Under the pieces are notes generated by a model that searched no databases, was not told the DNA's origin, and saw nothing but the letters and a program-made list of their open reading frames with translations. A program made the translations under genes and the position numbers. A stretch of 57,943 nt of DNA from an uncultured Phycisphaerales bacterium (GTDB taxonomy: Bacteria; Planctomycetota; Phycisphaerae; Sedimentisphaerales; Anaerobacaceae): assembly GCA_937927975.1 (NCBI GenBank), contig CALEZT010000023.1, positions 1 through 57,943 on the forward strand, written 5' to 3'. Numbering within the stretch: position 1 is the stretch's first letter; every line of letters starts with the position of its first letter. This document shows positions 40,842 through 50,104 of the stretch, piece after piece.

Positions 40842-41362
40842 ACGTTGTTAACAGCATATCTGTGTGTTGTTGAACTGCGGTCGAACGAAATCGTTCGCGG
40901 CTTCGCAGGTCCTATCATGCGGTAAAGGAACACGGATGCGAGCAGAAAGTCAAGCTGCATTTGACGTGATATTTGCGTCTGGGTTTCGCGGTCGAAGTCA
41001 CGTCGAGAGAACGTCGCGTCATCGCTTCGTCTCGCGCGAGGTGTGACGCAAACAACGCGTTTCTTTCGGGAATTCCCGCATTCTTTCACAGGAGGACGAC
41101 ATCGTGACATGCGATTCGTCGGAACTTCGAGTCGATCCCGCGGTTCGCATGAAGCGCTCGATCGGATCCGCTCGAACCAGGGTCCAAGAAAAATTTATGA
41201 AGGATTGATAAATCATTGGACGATAAAGAACATAACCATTGTCAACATCCTACTGCAATCGCGTTGACAAGGGGTTGACGGGAATTTCAGTGTAAGTCAG
41301 TATTGCTCATACAGAAACCAATGATTCGTTGGTCAAGTTAATCGAAAGAAGGAGAAAAGGTA

Positions 41363-41479
41363 ATGGCCAAGAAGAAGGCAGCGAAGAAGACCGCCAAGAA
41401 GACGACCAAGAAGACGGCGAAGAAGACCGCCAAGAAGACCGCCAAGAAGACCGCCAAGAAGACGGCGAAGAAGAAGTAG
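41363..41479 (+). CDS. Histone H1-like Lys/Ala/Thr mini-protein
   Basis: 38 residues: MAKKKAAKKTAKKT followed by about seven tandem T-A-K-K-like units (one TTKK variant) ending AKKK. This is the pattern of bacterial histone H1-like (Hc1/AlgP-type) C-terminal tails that coat DNA. It is much shorter than known H1-like proteins. AAGGAG lies 8 bases before the ATG. Its own intrinsic terminator is at 41621-41667. The overlapping Glu/Asp/Gln-rich reading in another frame starts far upstream and lacks a ribosome site. The 520-base region before it (40842-41362) is unusually AT-rich near the gene (41180-41300) and holds no other gene. Confidence 0.82.
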   Translation: MAKKKAAKKTAKKTTKKTAKKTAKKTAKKTAKKTAKKK

Positions 41480-41620
41480 TGCGGCGTCAGACTCAAGCCT
41501 GCTCCTCGCGGGCCGCGGTCGGCGAGAGCCGATAGCGGCGGCAATCTGCGACGCGTCGGCCGAGATTTCTCGGCTGGACGGAATCTCCTGAGATTTTGCG
41601 AATTGCGGGCAGGCTTTCGG

Positions 41621-41667
41621 GAAATGGAAGGCCCTCCGGAACGGGAGCGCCTTCCATTTCTCTTTTT
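41621..41667 (+). terminator. Intrinsic terminator downstream of the H1-like gene
   Basis: A perfect 12-base stem GAAATGGAAGGC / GCCTTCCATTTC (41621-41632, 41649-41660) is followed by TCTTTTT. It lies about 140 bases after the mini-protein stop, leaving a long 3' untranslated region that could host a small RNA. Confidence 0.8.
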
Positions 41668-41731
41668 CGCATTCCACCCCCCGGCGTTCCTTCGCGAACG
41701 TCGCCCTCCTGGAGTTCCACCGGCCTGTTCC

Positions 41732-41759
41732 TTGTAATCGGGACGAATTCGTCTATACT
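41732..41759 (+). promoter_or_regulatory. Putative lysA promoter
   Basis: TTGTAA (41732-41737) and TATACT (41754-41759) are separated by 16 bases, about 62 bases before the lysA start. Confidence 0.5.
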
Positions 41760-41821
41760 GTCCGGCTGTGCCCGGAGGCACGGGTGATGGCTGGAACCAG
41801 GCATTTGGAGAGATTCCGCTT

Positions 41822-43111
41822 ATGGATCTGTTTCGTTATCGCGGCGGCAAGCTGCTGGCCGAGGGCGTGGACGTGGAGCGCATCGCGGCCGAGGTGGGGA
41901 CCCCCACGTACGTGTACAGCCGGGGCACCTTCGAGGACCACCTGCGGAAGATGCAGAAGGCGTATCGGGAGCTGAATCCTCTGATCTGCTTCGCGGTCAA
42001 GGCCTGCGGCAACCTGCACATCCTGCGACTGATGGCGGACCTGGGGAGCGGATTCGACATCGTCAGCGGCGGAGAGTTGTACCGCGTCGTGCAGGCGGGC
42101 GGCGATCCTTCGAAGGTCGTCTACGCCGGCGTCGGAAAGACCGACGAGGAGATCCTCGACGCCGTCAAGGCGGGGATCGGATACTTCAACATCGAGTCGG
42201 AGCAGGAGTTGGAGAATCTCATCCGAATCGTCGAGCGACATGGCGGCGGCTCCACGACCCGGCCCAGGGCAGCGCTTCGCGTGAATCCCGACGTGGATTA
42301 CCGCAGTCACGCGTATCTCGAAACCGGCAAGAAAGAGACGAAGTTCGGCGTCGACATCGAGCGGGCGGTCTCGGTGTTCGACCGATACGGCCACAACCCG
42401 TCGGTTCGTCTGTGCGCCATCCATGTCCATCTCGGCACGGGCGGCAAGACGATCGACCCGTACGTCGACGCGGTGAAGAAGATCCTTCCGCTGGTGGATC
42501 GGCTCCGCGAGAAGGGGCATGTGGTCGAGACGCTCGATCTGGGCGGAGGCTACGGCGCCGACTACGAAACGGACACCGTGCCCTCGGCGCAGCAATACGC
42601 GGCGGGGCTCGTGCCTCTGATCCAGGGCAAAGGACTCACGCTCATCCTCGAACCCGGCAAGACCATCTGCGCCAACGCAGCGATCCTGCTGACGCGGGTG
42701 CTCTACACCAAGCAGGGGGGCAGCAAGAAGTTCGTCATCGTCGACGCGGGGATGAACGACCTGATCCGCCCCTCGCTCTACGGTGCGTTCCATTTCATCT
42801 GGCCTGCGAAGACCGACGCGAAGTTCGCGCCGACGACGCGCAACAAGGACCTGCACATCGAGGGCAACGAAGTGGTCGATGTCGTCGGGCCCATCTGCGA
42901 AGGCGCGGACTTCCTGGCGAAGGACCGTTCGATTCCCCCCGTTGGGCGGGGCGATCTGATGGCGGTCTTCACGGCGGGGGCCTATGGCTTCACGATGAGC
43001 AGCAACTACAACACCCGCGGCCGGGCGGCGGAAGTCCTCGTCGAAGGCGACAGCTTCCGCGTGATCCGCAAGCGCGAGACCTACGAAGACCAGGTCGCGC
43101 TGGAGCGTTGA
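41822..43111 (+). CDS. lysA: Diaminopimelate decarboxylase
   Basis: 429 residues, fold-type III PLP enzyme making L-lysine from meso-diaminopimelate. The PLP Lys is in PLICFAVKACGN (about residue 55). LDLGGGYGADYE (about 240) is the phosphate loop. LEPGKTICANA and the catalytic-type Cys motif PICEGADFLAKDR (about 360) follow. The usual HIGSQ reads HVHLGTGG here, a minor variation. GGAGAG precedes 41822; an earlier in-frame ATG at 41768 lacks support. Confidence 0.93.
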   Translation: MDLFRYRGGKLLAEGVDVERIAAEVGTPTYVYSRGTFEDHLRKMQKAYRELNPLICFAVKACGNLHILRLMADLGSGFDIVSGGELYRVVQAGGDPSKVVYAGVGKTDEEILDAVKAGIGYFNIESEQELENLIRIVERHGGGSTTRPRAALRVNPDVDYRSHAYLETGKKETKFGVDIERAVSVFDRYGHNPSVRLCAIHVHLGTGGKTIDPYVDAVKKILPLVDRLREKGHVVETLDLGGGYGADYETDTVPSAQQYAAGLVPLIQGKGLTLILEPGKTICANAAILLTRVLYTKQGGSKKFVIVDAGMNDLIRPSLYGAFHFIWPAKTDAKFAPTTRNKDLHIEGNEVVDVVGPICEGADFLAKDRSIPPVGRGDLMAVFTAGAYGFTMSSNYNTRGRAAEVLVEGDSFRVIRKRETYEDQVALER

Positions 43112-43132
43112 GGCGGACGATTCAGGAATGAA

Positions 43133-43163
43133 ATCGCCCATCGTTCACGAGTCGATGGGCGAT
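43133..43163. terminator. Shared hairpin between lysA and accC
   Basis: A perfect 11-base stem ATCGCCCATCG / CGATGGGCGAT (43133-43143, 43153-43163) lies between the convergent stops. The T-tracts are short on both sides. It is probably a bidirectional terminator. Confidence 0.6.
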
Positions 43164-43194
43164 CGTTTGCGACTGTCGGGTGTGGCGGGGTCTC

Positions 43195-44532
43195 CTAGAG
43201 ATTCCGCTCTACGAAACCCGTGTCGACCTTGCCCTTGACGAAGAGATTGTGCGAGAGGATCTCCAGGCAGGCGGGAATGGTCGTCTTGATCGGCTGGATG
43301 ACGAATTCCTGCAGGGCGCGACGCATCGTCGCGATCGCCTCCGCTCGTGTCTTCTGGTGGACGATGAGCTTGGCGATGAGCGAATCGTAGTTCGGCGTGA
43401 CCGTCCAGCCCTGGTGGACATGCGTGTCCACGCGGACCCCGTTGCCGCCGGGGGCGATGAACTGCGTGATCGTGCCGGGGCTGGGGGAGAAGTTGTTGGC
43501 TGGGTCCTCGGCGTTGATGCGGCACTCGATCGCCACTCCCTGATGCTTGATGCTCTTCTGACGGAGCTTCAGAGGCTGGCCGCCGGCGATCCGGATCTGC
43601 CACTTGATCAGATCGTGGCCGGTGACCATCTCGGTGACGGGATGCTCGACCTGGATGCGGGTGTTCACCTCGATGAAGTAGAACTTGTTGTCCTTGTCCA
43701 GGAGGAACTCGACCGTCGCGGCGTTGACGTACTTGGCCTCTTTGATCAGGCGAATCGCGGATTCCGCGAGCTTCTGGCGGTCGCGGTCTTCGAGCACCGG
43801 GCAGGGCGACTCCTCGATCATCTTCTGATGGCGCCTCTGAATGGAGCAGTCTCGCTCGAAGAAGTGGACGGCGTTGCCCTCCTGATCGGCCATGACCTGC
43901 ACTTCCACGTGTCGCGGCTCGACGATGAGCTTCTCGATATAGACGGCGTCCTCGCCGAACGCGGCCATGGCTTCCGCGCGGGCGGCGTTGAACGCCCCGC
44001 GAAGGCTGATGTCGTTGTGTACGACGCGCATGCCGCGACCGCCGCCGCCGGCGACCGCCTTGATGATGATGGGGTAGCCGATCTGGTTGGCCAGTTGCAG
44101 CGCTTCGGTCTCATTGGCGATGACGCCCTCGGAGCCCGGGACGATGGGGACCTTCGCCTTCTTGGCCAGCTTGCGCGCCTCGACCTTGTCGCCCAGCAGC
44201 TTCATCGCCGCCACCGGCGGGCCGATGAAACCGATGCCGCAGTCGCTGCAGATCTCCGCGAAATTGGCGTTTTCCGCCAGGAACCCGTAGCCGGGGTGAA
44301 TGGCGTCGACATTCGTGATCTCCGCGGCGCTGATGATCCGCGGAATGTTCAGATAGCTCTGGTTGCAGTCGGCCGGTCCGATGCAGATCGCCTCGTCGGC
44401 AAGCCGCAGGTAGGGGGCGTTCTTGTCGGCCTCGGAGTAGACCGCCACCGAGGCGATGCCCATTTCCCGGCAGGCCCGGATGATTCGGAGCGCGATTTCG
44501 CCGCGGTTGGCGACCAGGATTCTTGATACCAT
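43195..44532 (-). CDS. accC: Acetyl-CoA carboxylase, biotin carboxylase subunit
   Basis: 445 residues. It carboxylates biotin on AccB with ATP and bicarbonate, the first step of fatty-acid synthesis. [21 protein letters not shown] (start), the [17 protein letters not shown] glycine-rich ATP loop (about 160), [18 protein letters not shown] (about 230) and [20 protein letters not shown] (about 285) are the classical ATP-grasp biotin carboxylase motifs. AGGTG precedes 44532; the frame extends 20 residues upstream without support. Second gene after accB, with a 120-base gap. Confidence 0.96.
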   Translation of the reverse strand: MVSRILVANRGEIALRIIRACREMGIASVAVYSEADKNAPYLRLADEAICIGPADCNQSYLNIPRIISAAEITNVDAIHPGYGFLAENANFAEICSDCGIGFIGPPVAAMKLLGDKVEARKLAKKAKVPIVPGSEGVIANETEALQLANQIGYPIIIKAVAGGGGRGMRVVHNDISLRGAFNAARAEAMAAFGEDAVYIEKLIVEPRHVEVQVMADQEGNAVHFFERDCSIQRRHQKMIEESPCPVLEDRDRQKLAESAIRLIKEAKYVNAATVEFLLDKDNKFYFIEVNTRIQVEHPVTEMVTGHDLIKWQIRIAGGQPLKLRQKSIKHQGVAIECRINAEDPANNFSPSPGTITQFIAPGGNGVRVDTHVHQGWTVTPNYDSLIAKLIVHQKTRAEAIATMRRALQEFVIQPIKTTIPACLEILSHNLFVKGKVDTGFVERNL

Positions 44533-44652
44533 CGATTGCACCTGTGAAAGTAGAAGGTCAGAAGGAAAGCGGTCAGAAGGAAAGGACCGCAATCCCAGGC
44601 AAGTCGTCGTCCATACCTTTTTGCTTCTGCCTTTTCACCTTTGTCTTCTTGC

Positions 44653-45135
44653 TCAGTCGGGCCGGACTCTGAAGAGCACCTGGCCGTATTCGACCGCCTG
44701 GCCGGTCTTGACGGTCCGCTCGACGATGGTGCCGTTGACCTCGGCCTTGATTTCGTTCATGACCTTCATCGCTTCGATGATGCAGACCACGGTCTGGGAA
44801 TCCACCCGGGCGCCCAACTCGACGTACGGATCGGAATCCGGGCTGGGGGCCTCGTAGAACGTGCCGACGATCGGCGACTTGATCTCCAGCAATCCATCGC
44901 CCTTGGCGGGAACTGCGGCCTGTCCGCCCGGCTGGCCCTGCGGCATCAGAATCGGGGCGCCCGAGGCCGGCATCGCGGCCATTATCGGGCCCATGGTCGG
45001 CATCTGCTGCGGCTGGGACCGTTTCAAGGAGACGCGGTCGTCTCCGTGCTGAATATCGATCTCGACCAGATCATTCTCTTTCATGATCCGGATCAGTTCC
45101 TTGATTCTCTGGATATCGGCGTCTTTCTCTGTCAT
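44653..45135 (-). CDS. accB: Acetyl-CoA carboxylase, biotin carboxyl carrier protein
   Basis: 160 residues. An N-terminal helical region (IQRIKELIRIMKENDLVEID) is followed by a Pro/Ala/Met-rich linker. The biotinyl domain has IKSPIVGTFYEAPSPDSDPYVE with the AccB thumb, and the biotin-accepting Lys in CIIEAMKVMNEIKAEV (about residue 125). GGAAGGATG precedes 45135. It is transcribed ahead of accC. The carboxyltransferase genes are not in the window. Confidence 0.95.
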   Translation of the reverse strand: MTEKDADIQRIKELIRIMKENDLVEIDIQHGDDRVSLKRSQPQQMPTMGPIMAAMPASGAPILMPQGQPGGQAAVPAKGDGLLEIKSPIVGTFYEAPSPDSDPYVELGARVDSQTVVCIIEAMKVMNEIKAEVNGTIVERTVKTGQAVEYGQVLFRVRPD

Positions 45136-45417
45136 GATCGCATCCTTCCCGGAGAGCCGGATGGGTTGCTGGGGCCCCGCCGCACCGCGGCCTTCACTGG
45201 GATCCCCCGGTTGAAGTCCCTGCGACACGTCCCTCACCAGGGACGTCAGGTGACCTCTGGGTCAGGCTAACAGTATAGCCTGGGGACGGGCCTTTGCAAG
45301 GGGAATTGTGGACCGTGACCCGGCGGGCGCGCGACTCCATTTCGCGGGTGTGGTCGGCATTCCGCGGCAGATGCGGCAGGTTCCTGTCCGCGTGGCAGCG
45401 ACAAGCGGAGTCTTCGG

Positions 45418-45477
45418 AGCTTGTCGATGGCTCTCTCGCGTTCACAAGAACCATCGACAAGCTGACGCTTGTCGATG
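45418..45477. repeat. Hairpin with three copies of GCTTGTCGATG
   Basis: AGCTTGTCGATGG (45418-45430) and its exact complement (45451-45463) form a 13-base stem; a third copy (45467-45477) follows directly. They lie in the 577-base gap upstream of accB (45136-45712), which has no supported gene. Confidence 0.5.
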
Positions 45478-45669
45478 CCACCCGGAATCGAATTCGGACT
45501 CCTTACACTCCTCAAGCCCCCCACGAAACCCCGTCGCACCCTCCGACGGGGGCAGGGCCTTCCTGGGGACTTGGCGACGAACCGGGATTCCTCATCCGTC
45601 GTTCCCGAGAGGTGGAGATGCGTCCAAGCCCTTACGTCTTCGGAGACGCGCTCTCGATCGGTGCGCATG

Positions 45670-45699
45670 AAAACGCCGCGGCCTTGGGGGGCCGCGGCG
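45670..45699 (-). terminator. Intrinsic terminator of the DUF11 lipoprotein gene
   Basis: A perfect 10-base GC stem CGCCGCGGCC / GGCCGCGGCG (45674-45683, 45690-45699) is followed on the minus strand by TTTT (45670-45673), 14 bases past the stop. Confidence 0.75.
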
Positions 45700-45712
45700 T
45701 CGATTGTCTCGG

Positions 45713-47569
45713 TCAGTTCCCGTTGCCGAACTGCTGGTAGACGTGCGTCGCTTCGGTCTGTTCCACCGGCAGCGCGAGCTGGTCGGTGTGCATTGTGACT
45801 TTCAGTCGCGCATCGCCGGCAATGACGCCCTTGACCACGATCCGCCAGGTGGCCTTGCCCTTGGGCTCGAGCGTACGCAGCGGCGAGAAGCTGATCGTCT
45901 TGCCCTGGATCGAGCCGGCGGTGGCGCCTGCGGAGGAGACGTATTGCAGTTTGTCGTCCAGGACCGCACTGATGCGGACGTTGGTGTCGGCCGCGGAACC
46001 CTGGTTGGTGACGTCGATGACATAGGTGGTGTTCGTGCCGACCTCCACCGGGTCCTCCGTGTCGATGACTTCGAGCCGGGCCGCGGCGATGCCGGTGACC
46101 GCCGTTCGGCTCGAATCGCTCACGGGCTCGGCGCAGTAGGCGCTCGCGGTCGCAGTGGCCATCAGCTCGCCTTCGCGGGTGGGCGTATAGGAGACCTTCA
46201 CGCTCTTGGAGGTGTTGGGCTCGAGCGTGCCAAGTTCCCAGACCAGCTTGGAGCCTGCGAACTGGGCGCCGGCCGTGGCTTCGATGTTCGTCACGCCCGG
46301 CGGGATGATGTCCTCGATGACGGTGTTCTGCGCGGGTCCGTCGCCCTTGTTGGTGACGGTCAGATTGTATGTGACGGAACGGCCCAGATACTGACGTTTG
46401 GCGCCGGTCTTGGTGATCGTCAGCACAGGCTGGCGGATATTCGTCAAGACAGGCTCCGATTCCGCGGTCAGGCCGGCGGCCGAGCTGGCCACAGCCTTGT
46501 TGACATACGTGCCGATCTTGGTGGCGCGGAGCTTGATCGAGAACCGCCGCGACTCGCCTGCGGCCAAGGTGCCGGCTTCCAGCGTGACCTTGCCCTTGCC
46601 GTCGGTGGTTTGCAGCCCGGCCGGGAGGGTATCGACGACCTGGACGTTCGCTGCGACGCCCGTTCCGGTGTTCGTGACCACGAACTCCACCGGGATGGGT
46701 TCGCACAGCAGCGCCTCGGGCGGTGCGTTCAGGACCAGCTCCAGCGAGGGCTCGACGACCTTCACCTGGGAGCAGCCGAAGGTGGTGTGCGTGACCGCGG
46801 TGCACAGCTCCAGGGGACGGGATGCGGTGGCCACGCCGGAAACCTTGATGCTCTTGCTGGCCCTGGGACCCAGGGACGGGATCTCCCAGATCAACCGGTC
46901 GTCTTCGGACCGGCCCGTCGGCTCGGCCCCTTTGAACTCAAAGTCCCGCGAGAGCGTCTCGGTGATCGTGATCTCGGTGAGCATGGTTTCGGTGAGGTTG
47001 GTCACACGAATGACGTAGGTGAACGGCGTGTTCAGCCGCACTTCCTGCGGCATGGTCTTGTCGACCTGAATGATGCCGTAGTCGGGTCTGGGATAGGTGA
47101 GGGAGAGATTGCCGCTGTTGGCGCTTTCGTCGACGGCCACGAGCCCCCGTTCGGTTCGGACGTCCCTATCGTACGACGCGACCATGGATCGAGACTGCAC
47201 CGGCTGAAGACTGTCCATGGAGGCGGTCATCAGCTCGGGTTCTGCGGTCGTCGGCTGGGTGGCGCTGGGACGCGAAGGCGAGCGGGAAGGCGTGACGCTG
47301 GCGGCCGGCTCGATCTCCGTCGTTGCGACCTGGGTCCTGGCCGACGTCGGGAGAGGTTCGGGCTCCCGCAGCAGGGGATCTCGCGAACTTCCAGATCTGG
47401 ACCGGCTCGGCGCTCGGCTCGGCCTGAGATTGCTGTCCCAGGTGTACTTGCGGCTGGAAGCCGCTACGGCAGGCCGTTCTTCATCGAAGCTCCGCAGCGG
47501 GGCCTGACTCTGGCACCCCGAGAGCTGCAACCCCGACACGAGAAATAGAACCACCCACACCTTCTTCAT
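45713..47569 (-). CDS. Lipoprotein with about four DUF11 repeats (OmcB-like)
   Basis: 618 residues. A lipoprotein signal (MKKVWVVLFLVSGLQLSGC) is followed by a Ser/Arg/Pro-rich low-complexity region (about 30-150). Four DUF11-type immunoglobulin-like repeats then follow from about residue 165: TPFTYVIRVTNLTETMLTEI, EPIPVEFVVTNTGTGVAANV, RSVTYNLTVTNKGDGPAQNT and TNTTYVIDVTNQGSAADTNV, each with a later 'LGTLEPNTSKSVKV'-like closing strand. The arrangement recalls chlamydial OmcB and planctomycete envelope proteins but is Cys-poor. AAGGAG lies 7 bases before 47569. Likely a structural outer-envelope lipoprotein. Confidence 0.9.
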   Translation of the reverse strand: MKKVWVVLFLVSGLQLSGCQSQAPLRSFDEERPAVAASSRKYTWDSNLRPSRAPSRSRSGSSRDPLLREPEPLPTSARTQVATTEIEPAASVTPSRSPSRPSATQPTTAEPELMTASMDSLQPVQSRSMVASYDRDVRTERGLVAVDESANSGNLSLTYPRPDYGIIQVDKTMPQEVRLNTPFTYVIRVTNLTETMLTEITITETLSRDFEFKGAEPTGRSEDDRLIWEIPSLGPRASKSIKVSGVATASRPLELCTAVTHTTFGCSQVKVVEPSLELVLNAPPEALLCEPIPVEFVVTNTGTGVAANVQVVDTLPAGLQTTDGKGKVTLEAGTLAAGESRRFSIKLRATKIGTYVNKAVASSAAGLTAESEPVLTNIRQPVLTITKTGAKRQYLGRSVTYNLTVTNKGDGPAQNTVIEDIIPPGVTNIEATAGAQFAGSKLVWELGTLEPNTSKSVKVSYTPTREGELMATATASAYCAEPVSDSSRTAVTGIAAARLEVIDTEDPVEVGTNTTYVIDVTNQGSAADTNVRISAVLDDKLQYVSSAGATAGSIQGKTISFSPLRTLEPKGKATWRIVVKGVIAGDARLKVTMHTDQLALPVEQTEATHVYQQFGNGN

Positions 47570-47991
47570 CACACCGCTCCTTTAACATCGAACGCTTGCT
47601 CTCCCCGTTCGTCCCACCCCAACTCCGATCCACTTCACGCAATCGCAGGATGGTAAGGAGGCAAGCTTCGCGACATGTCAACGATATCGCTATCGCAACT
47701 CCCGATTCACACCCCTTCCTCCTTGTCGCAGACGACCCTCTGCAGTCTGTTCTCGTCGGTCGATACGACCGCGCAGGCACGGGGTCTCCTGTCGCCAATC
47801 GGGCACAGTCCCCTGTAGAGCATACGATAACAGCTCTGGGAAACCCAAATCTGCACTGTTGCCGATTTTGCCTAAGTATACCATATTAACCTTTATCGAG
47901 TCAATAGTTATGTGGTTTTAATGTCTGTTTGCACGCTCCGGCGGCACCGAGCCAGGGGCGCCGGGTTCGCCCCAAAGTTCTCGATGGCGTA

Positions 47992-48022
47992 TTGAGGACC
48001 TTCGGTGCGGTCGTCCTATAAT
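47992..48022 (+). promoter_or_regulatory. Possible promoter of the methionine/THF gene
   Basis: TTGAGG (47992-47997) and a perfect TATAAT (48017-48022) are separated by 19 bases, longer than ideal. The leader that follows (48023-48229) has small hairpins (ACGGGT / ACCCGT) but no riboswitch signature I recognise. The rest of 47570-47991 has no supported gene. Confidence 0.35.
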
Positions 48023-48229
48023 ACGGGTCGAATCACCCGTGACGATTGTAGGAGGGGAGCGCACGGGACGTTTTCGGACCGTTCGGGACATCGAACCCCA
48101 GGCGTTGTTGGTTTTTCGCGAGGACGTGCGCCTCTTCGGTGCGACTGAAAAAAGTTTGCATCGCCCGTCTGTTGGGGCTATTTTTCGGAATGTTTTTCTG
48201 CCCGATCCTATATCTGAGGAACAGAGAGC

Positions 48230-50086
48230 TTGAAACGATCTGCCTTTGAGCAACAGGTGTCGCAGCGCGTCCTTGTCGGCGACGGCGCCATGGGAACGAT
48301 GCTGTATCAGCAGGGGATCTTCCTGAACCGGTGTTTCGACGAACTCAACCAGACCGACCCGAAGATGGTCCGAGCGGTCCACGAGAGCTACGTCGAGGCC
48401 GGAGCGGACTTCATCGAGACCAACACGTTCGGCGCCAACCGGCTCAAGCTATCCAAGTTCGGCCTGGTGGGCGAGGTCGCTCAGATCAACCGCGCCGGCG
48501 TCCGGATCGCCAGGGAAGCTGCGAAAGACTCGGTCCTGGTGGCCGGTTCGATCGGGCCGCTGGGCTGCGAGCTGACGGAACACGGACCGATAACGTTCCA
48601 GGCGGCAGGTGAGATGTTCGAGGAACAGGGCAGGGCCCTGGTGGAAGCCGGCGCGGACCTGCTGATCCTGGAGACCTTCTCCAATCCCGAGGAGTTGCTG
48701 ATCGCCATCCGTTCGATCGCGGGACTTGCCGATCTCCCGATCATCGCCCAGATGACGGTCAGCGAGAACAACGAAACGGTCTATGGCGAGCGGATCGACC
48801 AGGCGATTGCGAGGATCGCCAGGGAGCAGGCGGTGACCGCGGTGGGTCTGAACTGCTCCGTGGGGCCTTCCGGGATGCTGGGCAGCCTTGAGCTGGTCCG
48901 TCGCGTCACGGACAAGCCGATCGCGGTGCAGCCCAACGCCGGGATGCCCCGCCAGATCGAAGGCCGCCAGCTCTACATGTCCACCCCCGAATATATGGCC
49001 GAGTACGCCAAGCGGTTCTACGAGAAAGGGGCACGCATCGTAGGGGGCTGTTGCGGCACGACGCCCGAGCACATTCGCGAGATCGTGCGGGCGGTCCGGT
49101 CGATCAGCAAAGCCTCGATCCGGCCCGGCGGCCCGGTCGCTGTCGAAGTGCGGGATGCGACCAGGCCCACGCCCAAGACGCCGGAGCCTCTGGCTACCCG
49201 GTCGCGGTTTGGGGCCAAGCTGGCGGCCGGGGAGACGGTCACTTCCATCGAAATGACCCCGCCGCGAGGGGTGGACGTGAAGGCCATCGTCGCCAAGGCC
49301 CGCCAGTGCGCCGAAGCGGGGATCGATGCGATCAACATTCCGGATGGTCCGCGGGCCAGTTCGCGTCTCTCGCCCCTGGTCACCGCGGTGAAGATTCAGG
49401 AAGGCGCAGGCGTCGAGACGATCCTGCACTTCTGCTGTCGGGATCGGAATCTGATCGGGATGCAGTCGGACATCCTGGGCGCTTCCGCCATCGGCGTGAG
49501 GAATCTGCTGATCATCACAGGGGACCCGCCGAAGTTGGGCGAGTATCCCGACGCCACCGGCGTCTTCGACATGGATTCGGTCTCGCTGACCGGCGTGGCC
49601 CGCAGTCTCAACGGCGGCGTGGATATCGGCGGCAACGGCTTCGATCCGCCGACTTCGCTGGTCATCGGCGTCGGCGCCAATCCCGTCGCTGCGGATCTGC
49701 CGCGGGAGATCGAACGCTTCAGGCAGAAGGTCGCGGCCGGCGCGGAGTTCGCGATCACGCAGCCGGTCTTCGACGCGGAATGCCTGCTCCGTTTCCTGGA
49801 GGCGACGCAGGATTGCCGTATTCCGATCATCGCGGGGATCTGGCCGTTCACGAGCTTCAAGAACGCGGAGTTCATGGCCAACGAAGTCCCCGGCGTCGTC
49901 GTCCCCCAGCGGCTGCTGGACCGGATGAGCGAGGCCAAGACGAAAGAGCAGGGGCGCGTCCTGGGCATTGAGATCGCGCAGGAATTGGTGGAGGAGATCC
50001 GCAGGCACGTCGCGGGTTTCGCGGTCAGCGCTCCCTTCGGCAACGTGACGACCGCGCTGGCGGTCTTGGGCAAAGCAGACATTTGA
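48230..50086 (+). CDS. Bifunctional homocysteine S-methyltransferase / methylenetetrahydrofolate reductase
   Basis: 618 residues with a TTG start. The N-terminal homocysteine methyltransferase barrel (about 1-290) has VLVGDGAMGTMLYQQG, the zinc Cys in VGLNCSVGP, and GGCCGTTPEHIREI with the Cys pair. The C-terminal MTHF reductase barrel (about 320-618) has TSIEMTPPRGVDVKAI, HFCCRDRNLIGMQSDILGA, NLLIITGDPPK and FAITQPVFDAE. The fusion is the YitJ-type enzyme linking one-carbon metabolism to methionine. No in-frame ATG precedes residue 21, which lies inside the domain. GAGGAACAGAG upstream supports the TTG. thyX follows after 18 bases. Confidence 0.93.
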   Translation: MKRSAFEQQVSQRVLVGDGAMGTMLYQQGIFLNRCFDELNQTDPKMVRAVHESYVEAGADFIETNTFGANRLKLSKFGLVGEVAQINRAGVRIAREAAKDSVLVAGSIGPLGCELTEHGPITFQAAGEMFEEQGRALVEAGADLLILETFSNPEELLIAIRSIAGLADLPIIAQMTVSENNETVYGERIDQAIARIAREQAVTAVGLNCSVGPSGMLGSLELVRRVTDKPIAVQPNAGMPRQIEGRQLYMSTPEYMAEYAKRFYEKGARIVGGCCGTTPEHIREIVRAVRSISKASIRPGGPVAVEVRDATRPTPKTPEPLATRSRFGAKLAAGETVTSIEMTPPRGVDVKAIVAKARQCAEAGIDAINIPDGPRASSRLSPLVTAVKIQEGAGVETILHFCCRDRNLIGMQSDILGASAIGVRNLLIITGDPPKLGEYPDATGVFDMDSVSLTGVARSLNGGVDIGGNGFDPPTSLVIGVGANPVAADLPREIERFRQKVAAGAEFAITQPVFDAECLLRFLEATQDCRIPIIAGIWPFTSFKNAEFMANEVPGVVVPQRLLDRMSEAKTKEQGRVLGIEIAQELVEEIRRHVAGFAVSAPFGNVTTALAVLGKADI

Positions 50087-50104
50087 CGATCGCAGGATGG
50101 TTTC

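Noticed and set aside
40940..41330. Clear sigma70 promoter for the H1-like gene
   Set aside because: TTGACA and TTGACG occur near 41264-41280, but no -10 at acceptable spacing matched well.
41329..41535. Glu/Asp/Gln-rich 68-residue frame
   Set aside because: It is the shifted reading of the Lys/Ala repeat in the H1-like gene and lacks a ribosome site.
45704..47548. 614-residue + strand open frame
   Set aside because: It is antisense to the DUF11 lipoprotein gene, which has a lipobox, repeats, ribosome site and terminator.
48023..48229. Known SAM-I or SAH riboswitch
   Set aside because: The GGAGCGC-like segment lacks the remaining consensus, so I did not call it.
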